DNA from: an uncultured Ruminiclostridium sp.
GTDB lineage: Bacteria > Bacillota > Clostridia > Oscillospirales > Ruminococcaceae
Reading direction: 5' to 3'
Length of the DNA stretch: 64,000 nt
Assembly (NCBI GenBank): GCA_934454635.1
Contig: CAKSFR010000002.1
Coordinates: 175,028 to 239,027, forward strand
Part shown: piece after piece, positions 52,268-61,513 of the stretch
Numbering within the stretch: the first letter of the stretch is position 1
How the letters are laid out: each line of letters starts with the position of its first letter
Notes under the pieces: model-generated
What the model saw: only the letters and a program-made list of their open reading frames with translations
Told to the model about the DNA's origin: nothing
Database searches by the model: none
Made by a program: the position numbers and the translations under genes

Positions 52268-53353
52268 ATGCCACTTGTTGCAGCAAGATGTACACAGTGC
52301 GGTGCAAAAATAAAAATTGACGACTCAAAGGAAACGGGAATTTGCGAGTTTTGCGGAACCAAGTTTATTACCGAAAAAGCCATAAACAATTATAACAATT
52401 TTATCCGCAACGAATATCACATAGACAACGCGGTAATTCAAGGCGGAAAAAGCATTGATGAAGTGCTTGCAAACGCCGAGGTTTTTCTGAATGTTCATCA
52501 CGATTATGATAAGGCATTTGAATTGTTTCAGAAATGTGCAGATGAAGCCCCGGGGGATTATCGGGGGTGGCTCGGTATGGCAAAAGCAAAACGACCGTAT
52601 GAAGGAAATCTTTGGAAAATTGACTCATATTGCGAGTATGCGCTTAACGTTGTACCACCAAACGAAAGAAAGACGGTCGAAGAGTTCAGAACCAAGCTTT
52701 TTAATGATTTTGACGAATCTAAACGCAGAGCGAAGAAAGATAAAGCGCTTCAAATTGAGTTAAATGAAAAAGAAGTGTCAATGTGTCAAGAGCAATTGAC
52801 GAATATTAAAAATCAAATTCTAACTAAAAATGATCAAATCTTAATTAAAGAGAAAGATATTGCCGAAGCTGAACAAAACAATGAACATTATGAAAATAAA
52901 AAAGATGAGTATTATGCCAAATCAAAAAAATTAAGCATAAAAGCTCCAAACAGTTACTTTGCCAATATGATGTACTACATTGCAACTAGCGGCATTTTTG
53001 GACTTATGTGTTTTTTTGCTCCAGCGCAAGAATATGGTAATATTTTTAAAATTGTATTTGACTTGCCTATAGTATTTTCGTACATAATTTTAATTCTAAT
53101 AGCAGTTTTGCGAACGAAAAAATCACATAAAATGACAGAAAAAGCGCGTAAAATGACGGAATTAGGGGATATTGAAGCTTCAAAGATTAAAAAGAGTCAA
53201 GAAGAAATCGAAAGCATAAAAGCTGAAATATGTAATCTTTCAAAGCAGCGTGATGATTTAATGCAGAAAATAGAGTCATACAGCAATCAGATTAAGCAGT
53301 TGAAATCGGAGATTTCAGCAATAAAAACCTCTCGTGAAATTCTGAATAAATAA
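52268..53353 (+). CDS. Zinc-ribbon, TPR-like, coiled-coil membrane protein
   Basis: 361 residues from ATG at 52268 (AAAGGGG upstream). Order: an N-terminal zinc ribbon (CTQCGA...CEFCGT), a helical TPR-like part (DKAFELFQKCADEAPGDYRG), a coiled coil (about 160-215), two membrane helices (about 235-285), and a second coiled coil to the end. No domain beyond the zinc ribbon is recognised. The second half of the gene is clearly AT-richer than its neighbours, hinting at horizontal origin. Confidence 0.72.
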   Translation: MPLVAARCTQCGAKIKIDDSKETGICEFCGTKFITEKAINNYNNFIRNEYHIDNAVIQGGKSIDEVLANAEVFLNVHHDYDKAFELFQKCADEAPGDYRGWLGMAKAKRPYEGNLWKIDSYCEYALNVVPPNERKTVEEFRTKLFNDFDESKRRAKKDKALQIELNEKEVSMCQEQLTNIKNQILTKNDQILIKEKDIAEAEQNNEHYENKKDEYYAKSKKLSIKAPNSYFANMMYYIATSGIFGLMCFFAPAQEYGNIFKIVFDLPIVFSYIILILIAVLRTKKSHKMTEKARKMTELGDIEASKIKKSQEEIESIKAEICNLSKQRDDLMQKIESYSNQIKQLKSEISAIKTSREILNK

Positions 53354-53362
53354 TATAAAAAA

Positions 53363-53390
53363 TCCCCGCCATATTCGGCGGGGACATTTT
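53363..53390. terminator. Intrinsic terminator
   Basis: TCCCCGCC pairs with GGCGGGGA around ATATTC, then a short T-run; A-run on the other side makes it possibly bidirectional. Confidence 0.8.
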
Positions 53391-53391
53391 A

Positions 53392-53491
53392 TACTCAGTA
53401 CCAATTAAAAACTATACAAAAAATCAAGTATAATCTTTGCATATATGGGTTATATGAGAATTTTTATCTATGGTTTTATTGGTGCTTAGTA
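53392..53491. mobile_element. MITE-like element, copy 4
   Basis: 100 bp between TA pairs, nearly identical to copy 2 over most of its length, same orientation. Its right end lies immediately beside the stop codon of the minus-strand lipoprotein gene. Confidence 0.82.
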
Positions 53492-54172
53492 TTATATCTC
53501 GTTAATATCAAAAGTATAGCTTTTCGGCACTGTGGAAGTTTCGCCCGAGGTGTTCAGATAGATATATACGGCGCTGACGGTCAGGATATTGTCCTGACCG
53601 CTGATTTTGCTTGTTTCGCTCCACTGAACGGATTCATCAAAGGCAGAGTCGTCAAAATCGAGCCGTCCGTCGAAAACGGTTTTTTCTTCGCCCGAGAACG
53701 AAAGCTGCTTCAGCACGCCGTCGGCGGAAAAATACAGAGATTTCCCGTCGCTTATCGCCATTTCAAGAAAATTTGTATTGTACGAACCGAGAAGCGTCAG
53801 CTGAGTTCCGCGAAGACTGTAAATTTCGTGATATGAGGAGAAAGTGGACATATCCCGTATGTAGCTTTTGATGAAATAGTATTCGGAATCGCTTATCGGG
53901 ATATAACTTATGCTGTCAATGTACATTCGCAGATGTCCCTCGTCCCATAAGCGCATTTCATTTTCGCCAAGCTGAATATCTTCCTCGTACTGCTTTGCGC
54001 CTGCGCTGATTTCGTACAGTCCGTCGACGTCTGAAAACTGTTTTCCGGTTTCGGAATCGCACTCGGTCGGGAAAGTCCATTCAACAGGCGGCTGCGCCGA
54101 GCAGCCCGAGAAAATCAGCGCGAAAAACAGCGCCGCAGCCGTCAGCAAATACACAAAAATCTTTTTCATCAT
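53492..54172 (-). CDS. Putative lipoprotein of unknown function
   Basis: 226 residues. Signal peptide with lipobox IFSGC (Cys near residue 24). The rest is beta-rich (SEYYFIKSYIRDMST, SDGKSLYFSADGVLKQLSF), suggesting a beta-propeller-like or DUF5050-like fold, tentative. The stop codon abuts the MITE-like element. No partner gene. Confidence 0.7.
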   Translation of the reverse strand: MMKKIFVYLLTAAALFFALIFSGCSAQPPVEWTFPTECDSETGKQFSDVDGLYEISAGAKQYEEDIQLGENEMRLWDEGHLRMYIDSISYIPISDSEYYFIKSYIRDMSTFSSYHEIYSLRGTQLTLLGSYNTNFLEMAISDGKSLYFSADGVLKQLSFSGEEKTVFDGRLDFDDSAFDESVQWSETSKISGQDNILTVSAVYIYLNTSGETSTVPKSYTFDINEI

Positions 54173-54223
54173 ATTTCACCAAAAAAGCGCCGTGCAGGAT
54201 ATACCCGCGCGGCGCCGTTTCAA

Positions 54224-56617
54224 TTACATCTCGATTACAACTTCGTTTACGGGCTTTAAGATCTCGTCGGGAATGAGTATTCCGTCGAGCTTTTCGCCGT
54301 TTACGGTCACGGACTTAACGCCGTGCTCGCTGCCGTTCGGGTTCTTTACCGTTACGTTCAGCTTCTTTCCGCGGAAAGTCTTTTCCATGGTGTATTCTTT
54401 CCACTCGGAGGGGATAGACGGGTCGATAACAAGTCCCTTTGTTTCGGGGTTAAGACCGAGGATACCCTCTGTTGTGCCTACCATTACAGTCGAAGCGGTA
54501 CCCGTGAGCCAGTGAACGTGCGCGCGGCCTGCGAACGGGCTGTCCTTACCCTCGACAAACTGACCGAATACATACGGTTCGAGAACGCGGTGCTCTGCGT
54601 TGTTGTTGTAGGTCGCGGGGGAAGCTTCTTTCCAGTACTTATATGCACGGTTGCCGTGTCCGAGCTTGGATTCAGCGAGGATCAGCCAGCCCTGCGGCTG
54701 AGAGAAGATACCTGCGTTTTCCTTTGTGCAGGCGTTGAAGCACTGCATAAGCGCGCCGTCGAAGCCGTGGTGCTTATAAGGCGGGTACATAACCATTGCG
54801 CCGTAGGGAGTGTTAAGCTCGCGCTCTACGCTGTCCATAGACTTTTCAGCCTGTTCCTTGCTTGCAAAGCCCGAGATAACCGCCCAAGACTGCGGGTTGA
54901 GCCACATATTTGCTTCGGGATCGGTACGCTGACCGATAACGGTTCCGTCCTCTTTGTAGCCGCGGATCCATCTGTCATCGTTCCAGCAGTCTGCCAGAAT
55001 ATTGTCGAGCTTAGCCTTGATCTCGTCGAGGTACTTGATATATTCGGCGTCGTTCTTTTCAACGGCGTAGGTGCGGAGAATTTTTACCGCGTAAACGAGC
55101 TGGAATGCTACGAATGTGGATTCGCCCTTCTTACCGAGGCGCAGGCAGTCGTTCCAGTCGGCGTGCAGACCCGCGGGCATACCGTGGGTTCCGAGGTGGT
55201 TCATAGAGAAGTCGATAGCTCTCTTGAGGTGGTCGTAGACCGTACCCTTTTCGCCGTCGTTAGCGTAGGAAATTTCCTCGTCGAGGAACGCGCTGTCGCC
55301 GCTTTCGGAAACGTACTTGTAAACCGTCGGGAAGAGCCAGAGCGCGTCGTCAGCTCTGTAAGAGGGGTGACCTGTCTGCTTGGCATAAACGGAGTTCTCG
55401 TCGTTTTCGTCGGGGTGATTTTCCTGACCCGCCTTGTGGTCGTACTTAACGAGCGGAAGTCCCGCGCCGTTCGTTACCTGTGCGGAGAGCATGAACACGA
55501 TCTGCTTCTTCGCCATTTCGGGAGCGAGGTGGATAATACCCTGAATGTCCTGAACGGTATCGCGGTAGCCAAAGCCGTTTCTCAGACCGCAGTACTGGAA
55601 CGAAGCGGCTCTCGACCAGATAAAGGTGATGAAGCAGTTGTAAGCGTTCCATACGTTTACGATATTGTTGAAATCCTCGTCGGGAGTGTGAACCTGTAAG
55701 TTGCCGAGCTTGGAATGCCAGAAATCCTTGAGTGCGGCGAGGTCAGCTTCAACAGCGCCGTTCTTTTCGTATCTTCCGATAATTTCGGTAATTTCAGCCT
55801 CGGTCTTCTGTCCGCCGAGAACATAGGTGAGCTCCTTTGTTTCGCCGGGAGCGAGAGTAATGTCGCTCTGGAGAGCGCCGCAGGAGTTGGTGTTGTAGTT
55901 GAGGTCGCCCTTAAGACCTTCTTCAATGCCCTTGGGGTTCGCGTAGCTTCTGTAGGAGCCTACGAACGCGTCGCGGTCGCCGCAGTATGCGTCAGCCTTT
56001 GCAGCCGCAAGACCGAGGAAGCGTCCGCTTTTCGGGTTGTATATCTCGTTCTGCATCTGGTGGATATAGTTGCCCTTGAAGTAGGTGCGGGTGATGAAGA
56101 GGGTGTACTGAAGGTTTACCTGATCCTGTTCATAGTTCGGGTCGTTTACGAATTCGCAGTAGCCCGTTACGGAGAGCTTTCTGGGCTTATCGGAGGTGTT
56201 TGTTACCTTAGCCGCCCATACTTCGTAGGTCGCGCCCTGAGGAACGTAGTAGGTGACCTCGGACTTTATGCCCTTGTATTCGGAAGTGATGACCGTGTAT
56301 GCGGTGCCGTGGCGGCATTCGCTCTTATAGCTGTCGAGCGGCTTGCACACGGGCGACCACGAAGCGGACCAGAAATCGCCGTCCTCGTTGTCGCGGATAT
56401 AAATGTAGCGACCGGGCTGGTCGGTTGCCACGGAGTTGAAGCGATAACGGATAACTCGTCCGTTTGCGCCGGATTTTACAAAGCTGTAGCCGCCTGCGTT
56501 GTTGGAGATGATCGCGCCGTATTCCGGCGAGCCTAAATAGTTTGCCCATGCCGAGGGCGTATCGGGTCTGGTAATGACATATTCCTTATTCTTTTCGTCA
56601 AAATAACCGTAGTTCAT
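54224..56617 (-). CDS. GH94 disaccharide phosphorylase (cellobiose phosphorylase-like)
   Basis: 797 residues. GH94 enzymes split beta-linked disaccharides with phosphate to alpha-glucose-1-phosphate and a free sugar, saving ATP. N-terminal MNYGYFDEKNKEYVITRPDT and NNAGGYSF, and the catalytic acid segment GLHADWNDCLRLGKKGES (Asp in DWND), are typical. The stretch RDTVQDIQGIIHLAPEMAKK differs from that of classical cellobiose phosphorylase (RDSNQD...), so the exact substrate is uncertain (cellobiose, laminaribiose-type or chitobiose-type). AGGAGG precedes the ATG. Confidence 0.85.
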   Translation of the reverse strand: MNYGYFDEKNKEYVITRPDTPSAWANYLGSPEYGAIISNNAGGYSFVKSGANGRVIRYRFNSVATDQPGRYIYIRDNEDGDFWSASWSPVCKPLDSYKSECRHGTAYTVITSEYKGIKSEVTYYVPQGATYEVWAAKVTNTSDKPRKLSVTGYCEFVNDPNYEQDQVNLQYTLFITRTYFKGNYIHQMQNEIYNPKSGRFLGLAAAKADAYCGDRDAFVGSYRSYANPKGIEEGLKGDLNYNTNSCGALQSDITLAPGETKELTYVLGGQKTEAEITEIIGRYEKNGAVEADLAALKDFWHSKLGNLQVHTPDEDFNNIVNVWNAYNCFITFIWSRAASFQYCGLRNGFGYRDTVQDIQGIIHLAPEMAKKQIVFMLSAQVTNGAGLPLVKYDHKAGQENHPDENDENSVYAKQTGHPSYRADDALWLFPTVYKYVSESGDSAFLDEEISYANDGEKGTVYDHLKRAIDFSMNHLGTHGMPAGLHADWNDCLRLGKKGESTFVAFQLVYAVKILRTYAVEKNDAEYIKYLDEIKAKLDNILADCWNDDRWIRGYKEDGTVIGQRTDPEANMWLNPQSWAVISGFASKEQAEKSMDSVERELNTPYGAMVMYPPYKHHGFDGALMQCFNACTKENAGIFSQPQGWLILAESKLGHGNRAYKYWKEASPATYNNNAEHRVLEPYVFGQFVEGKDSPFAGRAHVHWLTGTASTVMVGTTEGILGLNPETKGLVIDPSIPSEWKEYTMEKTFRGKKLNVTVKNPNGSEHGVKSVTVNGEKLDGILIPDEILKPVNEVVIEM

Positions 56618-56677
56618 TGGAAGAACCTCCTGTTCGTGTCAACAATTCAAAGCACTTTTCCGCGCTTTCATAGCTTT

Positions 56678-56706
56678 ATTATACCAGTAAAACGTTTACA
56701 GCACAA
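56678..56706 (-). promoter_or_regulatory. Promoter of the GH94 gene with operator in the spacer
   Basis: On the minus strand TTGTGC (56706-56701) and TATAAT (56683-56678), 17 bp apart. The spacer holds TGTAAACGTTTTAC (56700-56687), which matches 12 of 14 positions of the cre consensus and has the LacI-family palindrome AAACGTTT. CcpA with Ser46-phosphorylated HPr, or a LacI-type local repressor, could bind here. Confidence 0.65.
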
Positions 56707-56771
56707 GGGCGGGATTTTATACAAAGTTTAGCTTGTTTTTTTGTGCATATTGACAGTTTAAAGGGCGGCGC

Positions 56772-56800
56772 TTTACTTTTATTTTCAAATGTGTTATAAT
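56772..56800 (+). promoter_or_regulatory. Promoter of the small membrane protein gene
   Basis: TTTACT (56772-56777) and TATAAT (56795-56800), 17 bp apart. Confidence 0.6.
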
Positions 56801-56858
56801 ATATAAAATAAACAAGAATTTGGCGCAATGCCGAAAAAAGAAAGCTTTGGGAGAAAAA

Positions 56859-57182
56859 ATGGACGAGGAAATCACATACTTCAATGCGGAGATAATCGAC
56901 ATTATCTATGACCCGCAGAAAAATCGCGACAAGGTCGTGTTCCGTTATGAAAAAAAGGGCGAGCTGCTGCGCGCGTGGTCGTTTGAGCGGCACAATAGCG
57001 TTATCGAGGTCGGCGATACCTGCCGAATCGGTCTGCGCGGCGGCGAGGTCGTTTATACCGACGTGAAAAAGCGAAGCGCGAAGCGGCTCGCGATACAGCT
57101 TTCGGTCGCGATAACGGCAATACTCATCGTGGTACTGCTCGGGCTGTTTTTCGGGGGACCGCTGAACTGGCAGCGCACCTGA
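56859..57182 (+). CDS. Small protein with C-terminal membrane helix, unknown function
   Basis: 107 residues from the ATG at 56859 (GGGAGA five bases upstream). A soluble beta-rich N-terminal region (MDEEITYFNAEIIDIIYDPQ) and one membrane helix near residues 75-97. No domain recognised. May be cotranscribed with the three small genes downstream (gap 52 bases). Confidence 0.65.
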   Translation: MDEEITYFNAEIIDIIYDPQKNRDKVVFRYEKKGELLRAWSFERHNSVIEVGDTCRIGLRGGEVVYTDVKKRSAKRLAIQLSVAITAILIVVLLGLFFGGPLNWQRT

Positions 57183-57234
57183 AAAATCACCTCAGCAATG
57201 GCAATATATAAATGGTATAAGTGAAAGGCAAAAA

Positions 57235-57528
57235 ATGAGCATAACCGTAAATATCTATTACACCGGCAGGAACGGCAGCGCGCGGAAATTTGCCGAGGAA
57301 ATGACGGAAAGCGGGATCGCTGTCGATGTCCGCGCCGAAGAGGGAAATGAGCGTTACGAATATTTCTTTCCGATGAACGACCACGAAACCGTGCTTCTTA
57401 TCGACAAATGGCGCGACCAACACGCTATTGACGCTCACCATAAATCGGAAATGATGAAAAAAATTGCCGCGCTGCGGGAAAGATATAAGCTGAAAATGAG
57501 AGTGGAGCGCTTTACGGAGATCGAATAG
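57235..57528 (+). CDS. Antibiotic biosynthesis monooxygenase (ABM/YgiN-like) domain protein
   Basis: 97 residues, a dimeric alpha+beta ferredoxin-like fold: the segment YEYFFPMNDHETVLLIDKWR followed by AIDAHHKSEMMKKI is the usual ABM core. Such proteins oxidise quinones or act in stress responses; the substrate is unknown. GAAAGGC precedes the ATG; 10 bases to the next gene. Confidence 0.8.
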   Translation: MSITVNIYYTGRNGSARKFAEEMTESGIAVDVRAEEGNERYEYFFPMNDHETVLLIDKWRDQHAIDAHHKSEMMKKIAALRERYKLKMRVERFTEIE

Positions 57529-57538
57529 GCGGTGGAAC

Positions 57539-57868
57539 ATGGCTTCAAGCAGGGAATATCTGAATTTTATACTTGAACAGCTATCGGGGCTTGAAGAGGT
57601 GTCCTCGCGTCAGATGATGGGAGAATTTATGCTGTATTACCGCGGAAAGCTTATCGGCGGGATATACGACGACCGATTTCTTGTAAAAAACGTAAGCTCC
57701 GCGCGGGCGTATATGCCCGAAGCAGCGCTTGAAACGCCGTACGAGGGCGCGAAGGAAATGCTGCTTGTCGATAACGTTGACGACCGCGAATATCTAACGG
57801 GACTTCTTGAGGCTATGTATGACGAGCTGCCAACGCCGAAGTCTAAAGAGAGGAAAAATGACGGGTAA
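57539..57868 (+). CDS. TfoX/Sxy N-terminal domain protein
   Basis: 109 residues. Resembles the TfoX N-terminal domain: the core SSRQMMGEFMLYYRGKLIGG and YDDRFLVKNV. In Gammaproteobacteria TfoX regulates competence, but stand-alone proteins in Clostridia are not linked to competence. Overlaps the next gene by 11 bp. Confidence 0.82.
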   Translation: MASSREYLNFILEQLSGLEEVSSRQMMGEFMLYYRGKLIGGIYDDRFLVKNVSSARAYMPEAALETPYEGAKEMLLVDNVDDREYLTGLLEAMYDELPTPKSKERKNDG

Positions 57869-58151
57869 AACGGTTTTTTCGACACCGACCCCGTGCGGCG
57901 GCGACTGTACGGACTGCCCGAAAAAGGCGGACTGGATTTGCGCAGGCTGCCTTGAAATGAACGGTTATGTTCCCGAGTGGGCTGAATCGGGCAGGTACAG
58001 AGTGTTCACCTGCAATGAACGTCACGGCTCGAAATTCTGCGGAGTGTGCGGGGAATTTCCGTGTCCCGAGCTGACGGATATGATACACCGGAATAAGGAT
58101 ATCTTTGAACATATGCGGTCGCTAGCGGAATTATATAAGCTTAAGCAATAG
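57858..58151 (+). CDS. Cysteine-rich DUF3795-like protein
   Basis: 97 residues from ATG at 57858 (GAGAGG upstream). Cys pattern CGGDCTDCPKK, ICAGCLE, CNERHGSKFCGVCGEFPCPE, typical of DUF3795, a putative metal- or zinc-binding protein. Last gene of the small cluster; a terminator follows. Confidence 0.78.
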   Translation: MTGKTVFSTPTPCGGDCTDCPKKADWICAGCLEMNGYVPEWAESGRYRVFTCNERHGSKFCGVCGEFPCPELTDMIHRNKDIFEHMRSLAELYKLKQ

Positions 58152-58158
58152 TATAAAA

Positions 58159-58184
58159 TGTCGGTCGGAATGCCGACTTTTTTG
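58159..58184 (+). terminator. Intrinsic terminator
   Basis: GTCGGT pairs with GCCGAC (one G-T), followed by a T-run. Confidence 0.7.
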
Positions 58185-58276
58185 TTTTTCACGTCAAACT
58201 CAACAAAAAACAGGGTTTCTGATTTTGCCAACTGCCGAAGTTTGCCGTATTTTCACGCAAAAAATTCACGTTTTTG

Positions 58277-58305
58277 TTGACATATTTTGACAAATGTGGT
58301 AAAAT
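58277..58305 (+). promoter_or_regulatory. Promoter of the first chemoreceptor gene
   Basis: TTGACA (58277-58282) and TAAAAT (58300-58305), 17 bp apart. Confidence 0.85.
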
Positions 58306-58343
58306 AAAAACGTATTTTGAAAAAAGCAAAGGAGTGCTTTACA

Positions 58344-60320
58344 ATGAAATCGGTAAAAACACGCATAATTATCAGAATGGTGACGCTTGTAACGGCGGCG
58401 CTCGTTATGGTGGGCGTGGCGTCCACTGTCCTCAGCATAAATTCGACCACCGAACTGCTTTCAAGCAACATGAAGAACCTCGCGGAGGTCGCGGGAGAAC
58501 GCGTTGCGTGGGAAATCGATTCGTATGTCGGCGTTGCGCGCGAGTCGGGCATGAACAGAGAGTATTCGGACGCGAGTATCGACCCCGAGAAGCGTGTTGA
58601 GGCGCTGAACAGCAACGTTCAGGCAAACGGCCTTACACGAGGCGTTATTCTTGATGAAAACGGCGTAAATATTATCACGGGCGTTGATATGTCCGACAGA
58701 AAGTACGTTCAGGACGCGTTCGCGGGTAAGGCGAGAGTTTCAGAACCCCTCGTTTCGCGCGTTACCGGCGAAATTTCGATAATCGTCGGCGCTCCGCTCT
58801 GGAAGGACGGAACGAAGAACACAACGGTTGTCGGCTGCGTTTACGTTGTTCCCGAAGAAAACTTCATGAACGATATAATGAACTCCATTCATGTAAGCGA
58901 CAGCTGTCATGCGTACATGATCGACAGTAACGGCGTGACCATTGCGGATACGACCATGGATACTGTTGCGGCGCAGCAGAACATCGGCGTTCTCGCACAG
59001 ACCGATCCCAGCTACAAGGAAATTGCGGCAATCCACCAGAAGATGCAGGCGGGCGAAAGCGGTTTTACGACGCTTCACGAAGAGGGCAAGCTCAAGGCGG
59101 TTTGCTATGCGCCGGTTCCCGACACGGACGGTTGGTCGATATGCATTACATCCGATATGGACGACTTCCTTGTTGGCACATACCGCTCTGTTATCATTAT
59201 CGTAGCAATCACAATTGCCGGAATTGCAATCGCGATCGTTATCGCAACAATTCTCGGCAAAAAGATAGGCGAGCCTATCCACGGCTTTGCTAAGCGCCTT
59301 AAACAGCTCTCCGAGGGCGACCTCACCAGTCCTGTTCCGACAGTTAAGTCGAACGACGAGCTTGCGGTTCTCTCCAGTGCTTCAAACGCTCTCATAGGCG
59401 GCATAAGCACGATGATCCACGATATTGACCATATTCTTGAAGAAATGGCGCGCGGCAACTTCAGCGTTGACACGACGAAGAATGCAAATGCGTATGTCGG
59501 CGACTTTGCGGGACTTCTTCGCTCGGTAACCGATATTAACCAGCGACTCAGCGGAACGCTTTCGCAGATAAACAATGCTGCGGACCAGGTTTCGAGCGGC
59601 TCCGATCAGGTTTCTGCGGGTGCGCAGGCGCTTTCCGAGGGTGCAACTCAGCAGGCAAGCTCAATTCAGGAACTCGCGGCGACCATCAACGAAATTTCGT
59701 CGCATATCAGCCGTACTTCGGACAACTGCGAGGTTGCGCAGCAAACCACAAATTCTTCGACCGAGGCTATGCAGTCGGTAATGAATCAGATGCAGCGCCT
59801 TATCGAAGCAATGGAAAAAATCGACCGTTCTTCCGACGAAATCGGAAAGATTATAAAGACTATCGAGGACATTGCGTTCCAGACGAACATTCTCGCACTC
59901 AATGCGGCTGTTGAAGCGGCAAGAGCGGGCGAAGCGGGCAAGGGCTTCGCGGTTGTTGCGGACGAGGTAAGAAACCTCGCAAGCAAGTCCGCAGAGGCGG
60001 CAAGCAACACGACCGTACTTATTCAGGAATCCATTGCGGCTGTACAGAACGGAAACAAGATTGTTCAGGAAACCGCGCAGCAGATGAACGTTGTTGCAGA
60101 AGGCTCGCTCAAGGTCAACGAGCTTATCAACCAGATCGTTGACGCAACGCGTGAGCAGGCAAATTCCGCAGGTCAGGTAACTGTCGGAATCAACCAGATC
60201 TCGAGCGTGGTACAGACAAACTCCGCAACCGCAGAGGAAAGCGCAGCGGCGAGCGAAGAGCTTTCCAGCCAGTCTGCAATGCTGAAAGACCTCATTGGTT
60301 CGTTCACTCTCAAGGATTAA
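58344..60320 (+). CDS. Methyl-accepting chemotaxis protein, dCache type
   Basis: 658 residues from the ATG at 58344 (AAAGGAG upstream). An N-terminal membrane helix (about 10-30), a periplasmic sensor of about 240 residues resembling dCache ([31 protein letters not shown]), the second helix (about 280-303), a HAMP domain, and a cytoplasmic signalling region with the tip [20 protein letters not shown]. Signals through the CheA/CheW pair encoded at 44-46 kb. Confidence 0.93.
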   Translation: MKSVKTRIIIRMVTLVTAALVMVGVASTVLSINSTTELLSSNMKNLAEVAGERVAWEIDSYVGVARESGMNREYSDASIDPEKRVEALNSNVQANGLTRGVILDENGVNIITGVDMSDRKYVQDAFAGKARVSEPLVSRVTGEISIIVGAPLWKDGTKNTTVVGCVYVVPEENFMNDIMNSIHVSDSCHAYMIDSNGVTIADTTMDTVAAQQNIGVLAQTDPSYKEIAAIHQKMQAGESGFTTLHEEGKLKAVCYAPVPDTDGWSICITSDMDDFLVGTYRSVIIIVAITIAGIAIAIVIATILGKKIGEPIHGFAKRLKQLSEGDLTSPVPTVKSNDELAVLSSASNALIGGISTMIHDIDHILEEMARGNFSVDTTKNANAYVGDFAGLLRSVTDINQRLSGTLSQINNAADQVSSGSDQVSAGAQALSEGATQQASSIQELAATINEISSHISRTSDNCEVAQQTTNSSTEAMQSVMNQMQRLIEAMEKIDRSSDEIGKIIKTIEDIAFQTNILALNAAVEAARAGEAGKGFAVVADEVRNLASKSAEAASNTTVLIQESIAAVQNGNKIVQETAQQMNVVAEGSLKVNELINQIVDATREQANSAGQVTVGINQISSVVQTNSATAEESAAASEELSSQSAMLKDLIGSFTLKD

Positions 60321-60338
60321 GCTAATTAAAACAAAAAC

Positions 60339-60383
60339 AAAGCCCGTAAACGGCGCAAAAGTGCTGTTTGCGGGCTTTTTTTC
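60339..60383 (+). terminator. Intrinsic terminator after the chemoreceptor gene
   Basis: 60339-60354 pairs with 60363-60378 with two wobble pairs, and a T-run follows. Confidence 0.85.
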
Positions 60384-60461
60384 ATGCTGTGAACGCTTCG
60401 CTTGCCGAGGTAAGCGAAAGCGGGCGAGGGGCAAAATCGGCGGGGTTTGGCGAAACACCGC

Positions 60462-60566
60462 GGCGCGGGCGCGCAATGCGTTTTGCGCAGCAAAACGCAT
60501 TAGCCGTGCGGCGAAGCCGCACGGCTGCCCCGACCGACTTCGTCGGTCGGGGCGCGCGCCCGCGCC
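60462..60566. repeat. Cloverleaf element: closing stem plus three abutting hairpins
   Basis: The clearest copy. A perfect 13 bp closing stem (60462-60474/60554-60566) encloses 60475-60501 (12 bp, GCA loop), 60502-60526 (11 bp, GAA loop) and 60527-60553 (12 bp, TTC loop); the four helices abut with no unpaired base. All stems are perfect. Confidence 0.92.
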
Positions 60567-60620
60567 CCCGGGATTTTCGCCGGAGTGCGCCGAAGCGGGG
60601 AGGGAAGCAGTATCCCTCGG

Positions 60621-60676
60621 GCGGCGGCGTTTATCGGGGTGGGAGATAAGCGGGGTTTGTAAAAGCCGCCGTGACG
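60621..60676. repeat. Right flank of the cloverleaf
   Basis: GCGGCGGCGTTTATCGGGGT at 60621-60640 and TAAAAGCCGCCGTGACG near 60660-60676 resemble 27275-27328 and 318-366. No gene is seen between 60384 and the stop at 60692. Confidence 0.65.
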
Positions 60677-60691
60677 ATATAGAAGCAGGCG

Positions 60692-61399
60692 TCAATCGAG
60701 CAGTCTGCCGTCGGTAGAGATCGTGACAACGCGCCAAGGTATGAACTTTCCGCTTTGCTGAAGCGCGCTTTTCACCGCGTTTTCAATTCCTCCGCAGCAC
60801 GGTACTTCCATGCGGACAACAGTGACGCTCTTGATGTCGTTTTCGGCGATAATGTGGGAAAGTTTTTCGGTATAATCCTGATTGTCAAGCTTAGGGCAGC
60901 CAATAAGCGTGATGTGATTGCGGATAAATTCGCTGTGGAAATTTCCGTACGCGTATGCCGTGCAGTCCGCGGCAACAAGCAGGTTTGCTCCGTTGAAATA
61001 CGGTGCGTTTACAGGGACAAGCTTTATCTGCACCGGCCACTGCGAAAGCATACTGAGTGACGGTACAGCGTTTTCCGCTCCGAGCGAGTGATGATGTTCA
61101 ATAGTTTTTGAGTGCGTTCCTGGACAGCCGCAGGGAAGTGTTTCGGGAGTTTTCGCGCTCTTTTCTTTTTTTGCTGCAAGAACGGCGGCCTCGTTATAAG
61201 CAGGAGCCTCGCGTTCTTCAAAGCTGATCGCGTCGGCGGGACAGGCGGGTAGGCAGTCGCCGAGACCGTCGCAGTAGTCCTCGCGTGTGAGCTTTGCTTT
61301 TCCGTTGATCATTTCAATCGCACCTTCGTGGCAGGCAGACGCGCACGCGCCGCAGCCGTTGCACTTTTCTTCGTCAATTTTTATTATTTTTCTTAACAT
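60692..61399 (-). CDS. 4Fe-4S ferredoxin-domain protein
   Basis: 235 residues from the ATG at 61399 (AGGAGG upstream). Two 4Fe-4S motifs in the first 60 residues (CNGCGACASACH and CDGLGDCLPACP). The remainder (PCGCPGTHSKT, ADCTAYAYGNFHSEFI, EVPCCGGIENAV) has further cysteines and is typical of ferredoxin-like proteins of unknown partner in anaerobes. Divergent from the Crp/Fnr regulator, which probably controls it. Confidence 0.85.
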   Translation of the reverse strand: MLRKIIKIDEEKCNGCGACASACHEGAIEMINGKAKLTREDYCDGLGDCLPACPADAISFEEREAPAYNEAAVLAAKKEKSAKTPETLPCGCPGTHSKTIEHHHSLGAENAVPSLSMLSQWPVQIKLVPVNAPYFNGANLLVAADCTAYAYGNFHSEFIRNHITLIGCPKLDNQDYTEKLSHIIAENDIKSVTVVRMEVPCCGGIENAVKSALQQSGKFIPWRVVTISTDGRLLD

Positions 61400-61415
61400 A
61401 AATACCTCCTGAACA

Positions 61416-61446
61416 GTCAAGAATCTCGGCAAGAGCTTCTCTTGAC
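61416..61446. promoter_or_regulatory. Inverted repeat between the Fe-S and Crp/Fnr genes
   Basis: GTCAAGA at 61416-61422 and TCTTGAC at 61440-61446, 17 bases apart. It overlaps the -35 box of the regulator and may be its binding site. Confidence 0.4.
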
Positions 61447-61470
61447 TTACTGACTTGATTATACTATAAT
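61442..61470 (+). promoter_or_regulatory. Promoter of the Crp/Fnr gene
   Basis: TTGACT (61442-61447) and TATAAT (61465-61470), 17 bp apart. Confidence 0.82.
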
Positions 61471-61513
61471 GTTACTTGAAAATCGGTTGCTTTTGCAACG
61501 AAAGGAGGCTTTT

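Noticed and set aside
60462..60566. tRNA-like gene for the cloverleaf folds
   Set aside because: No T-loop, D-loop or anticodon features and arms with triloops; stems do not have tRNA lengths.
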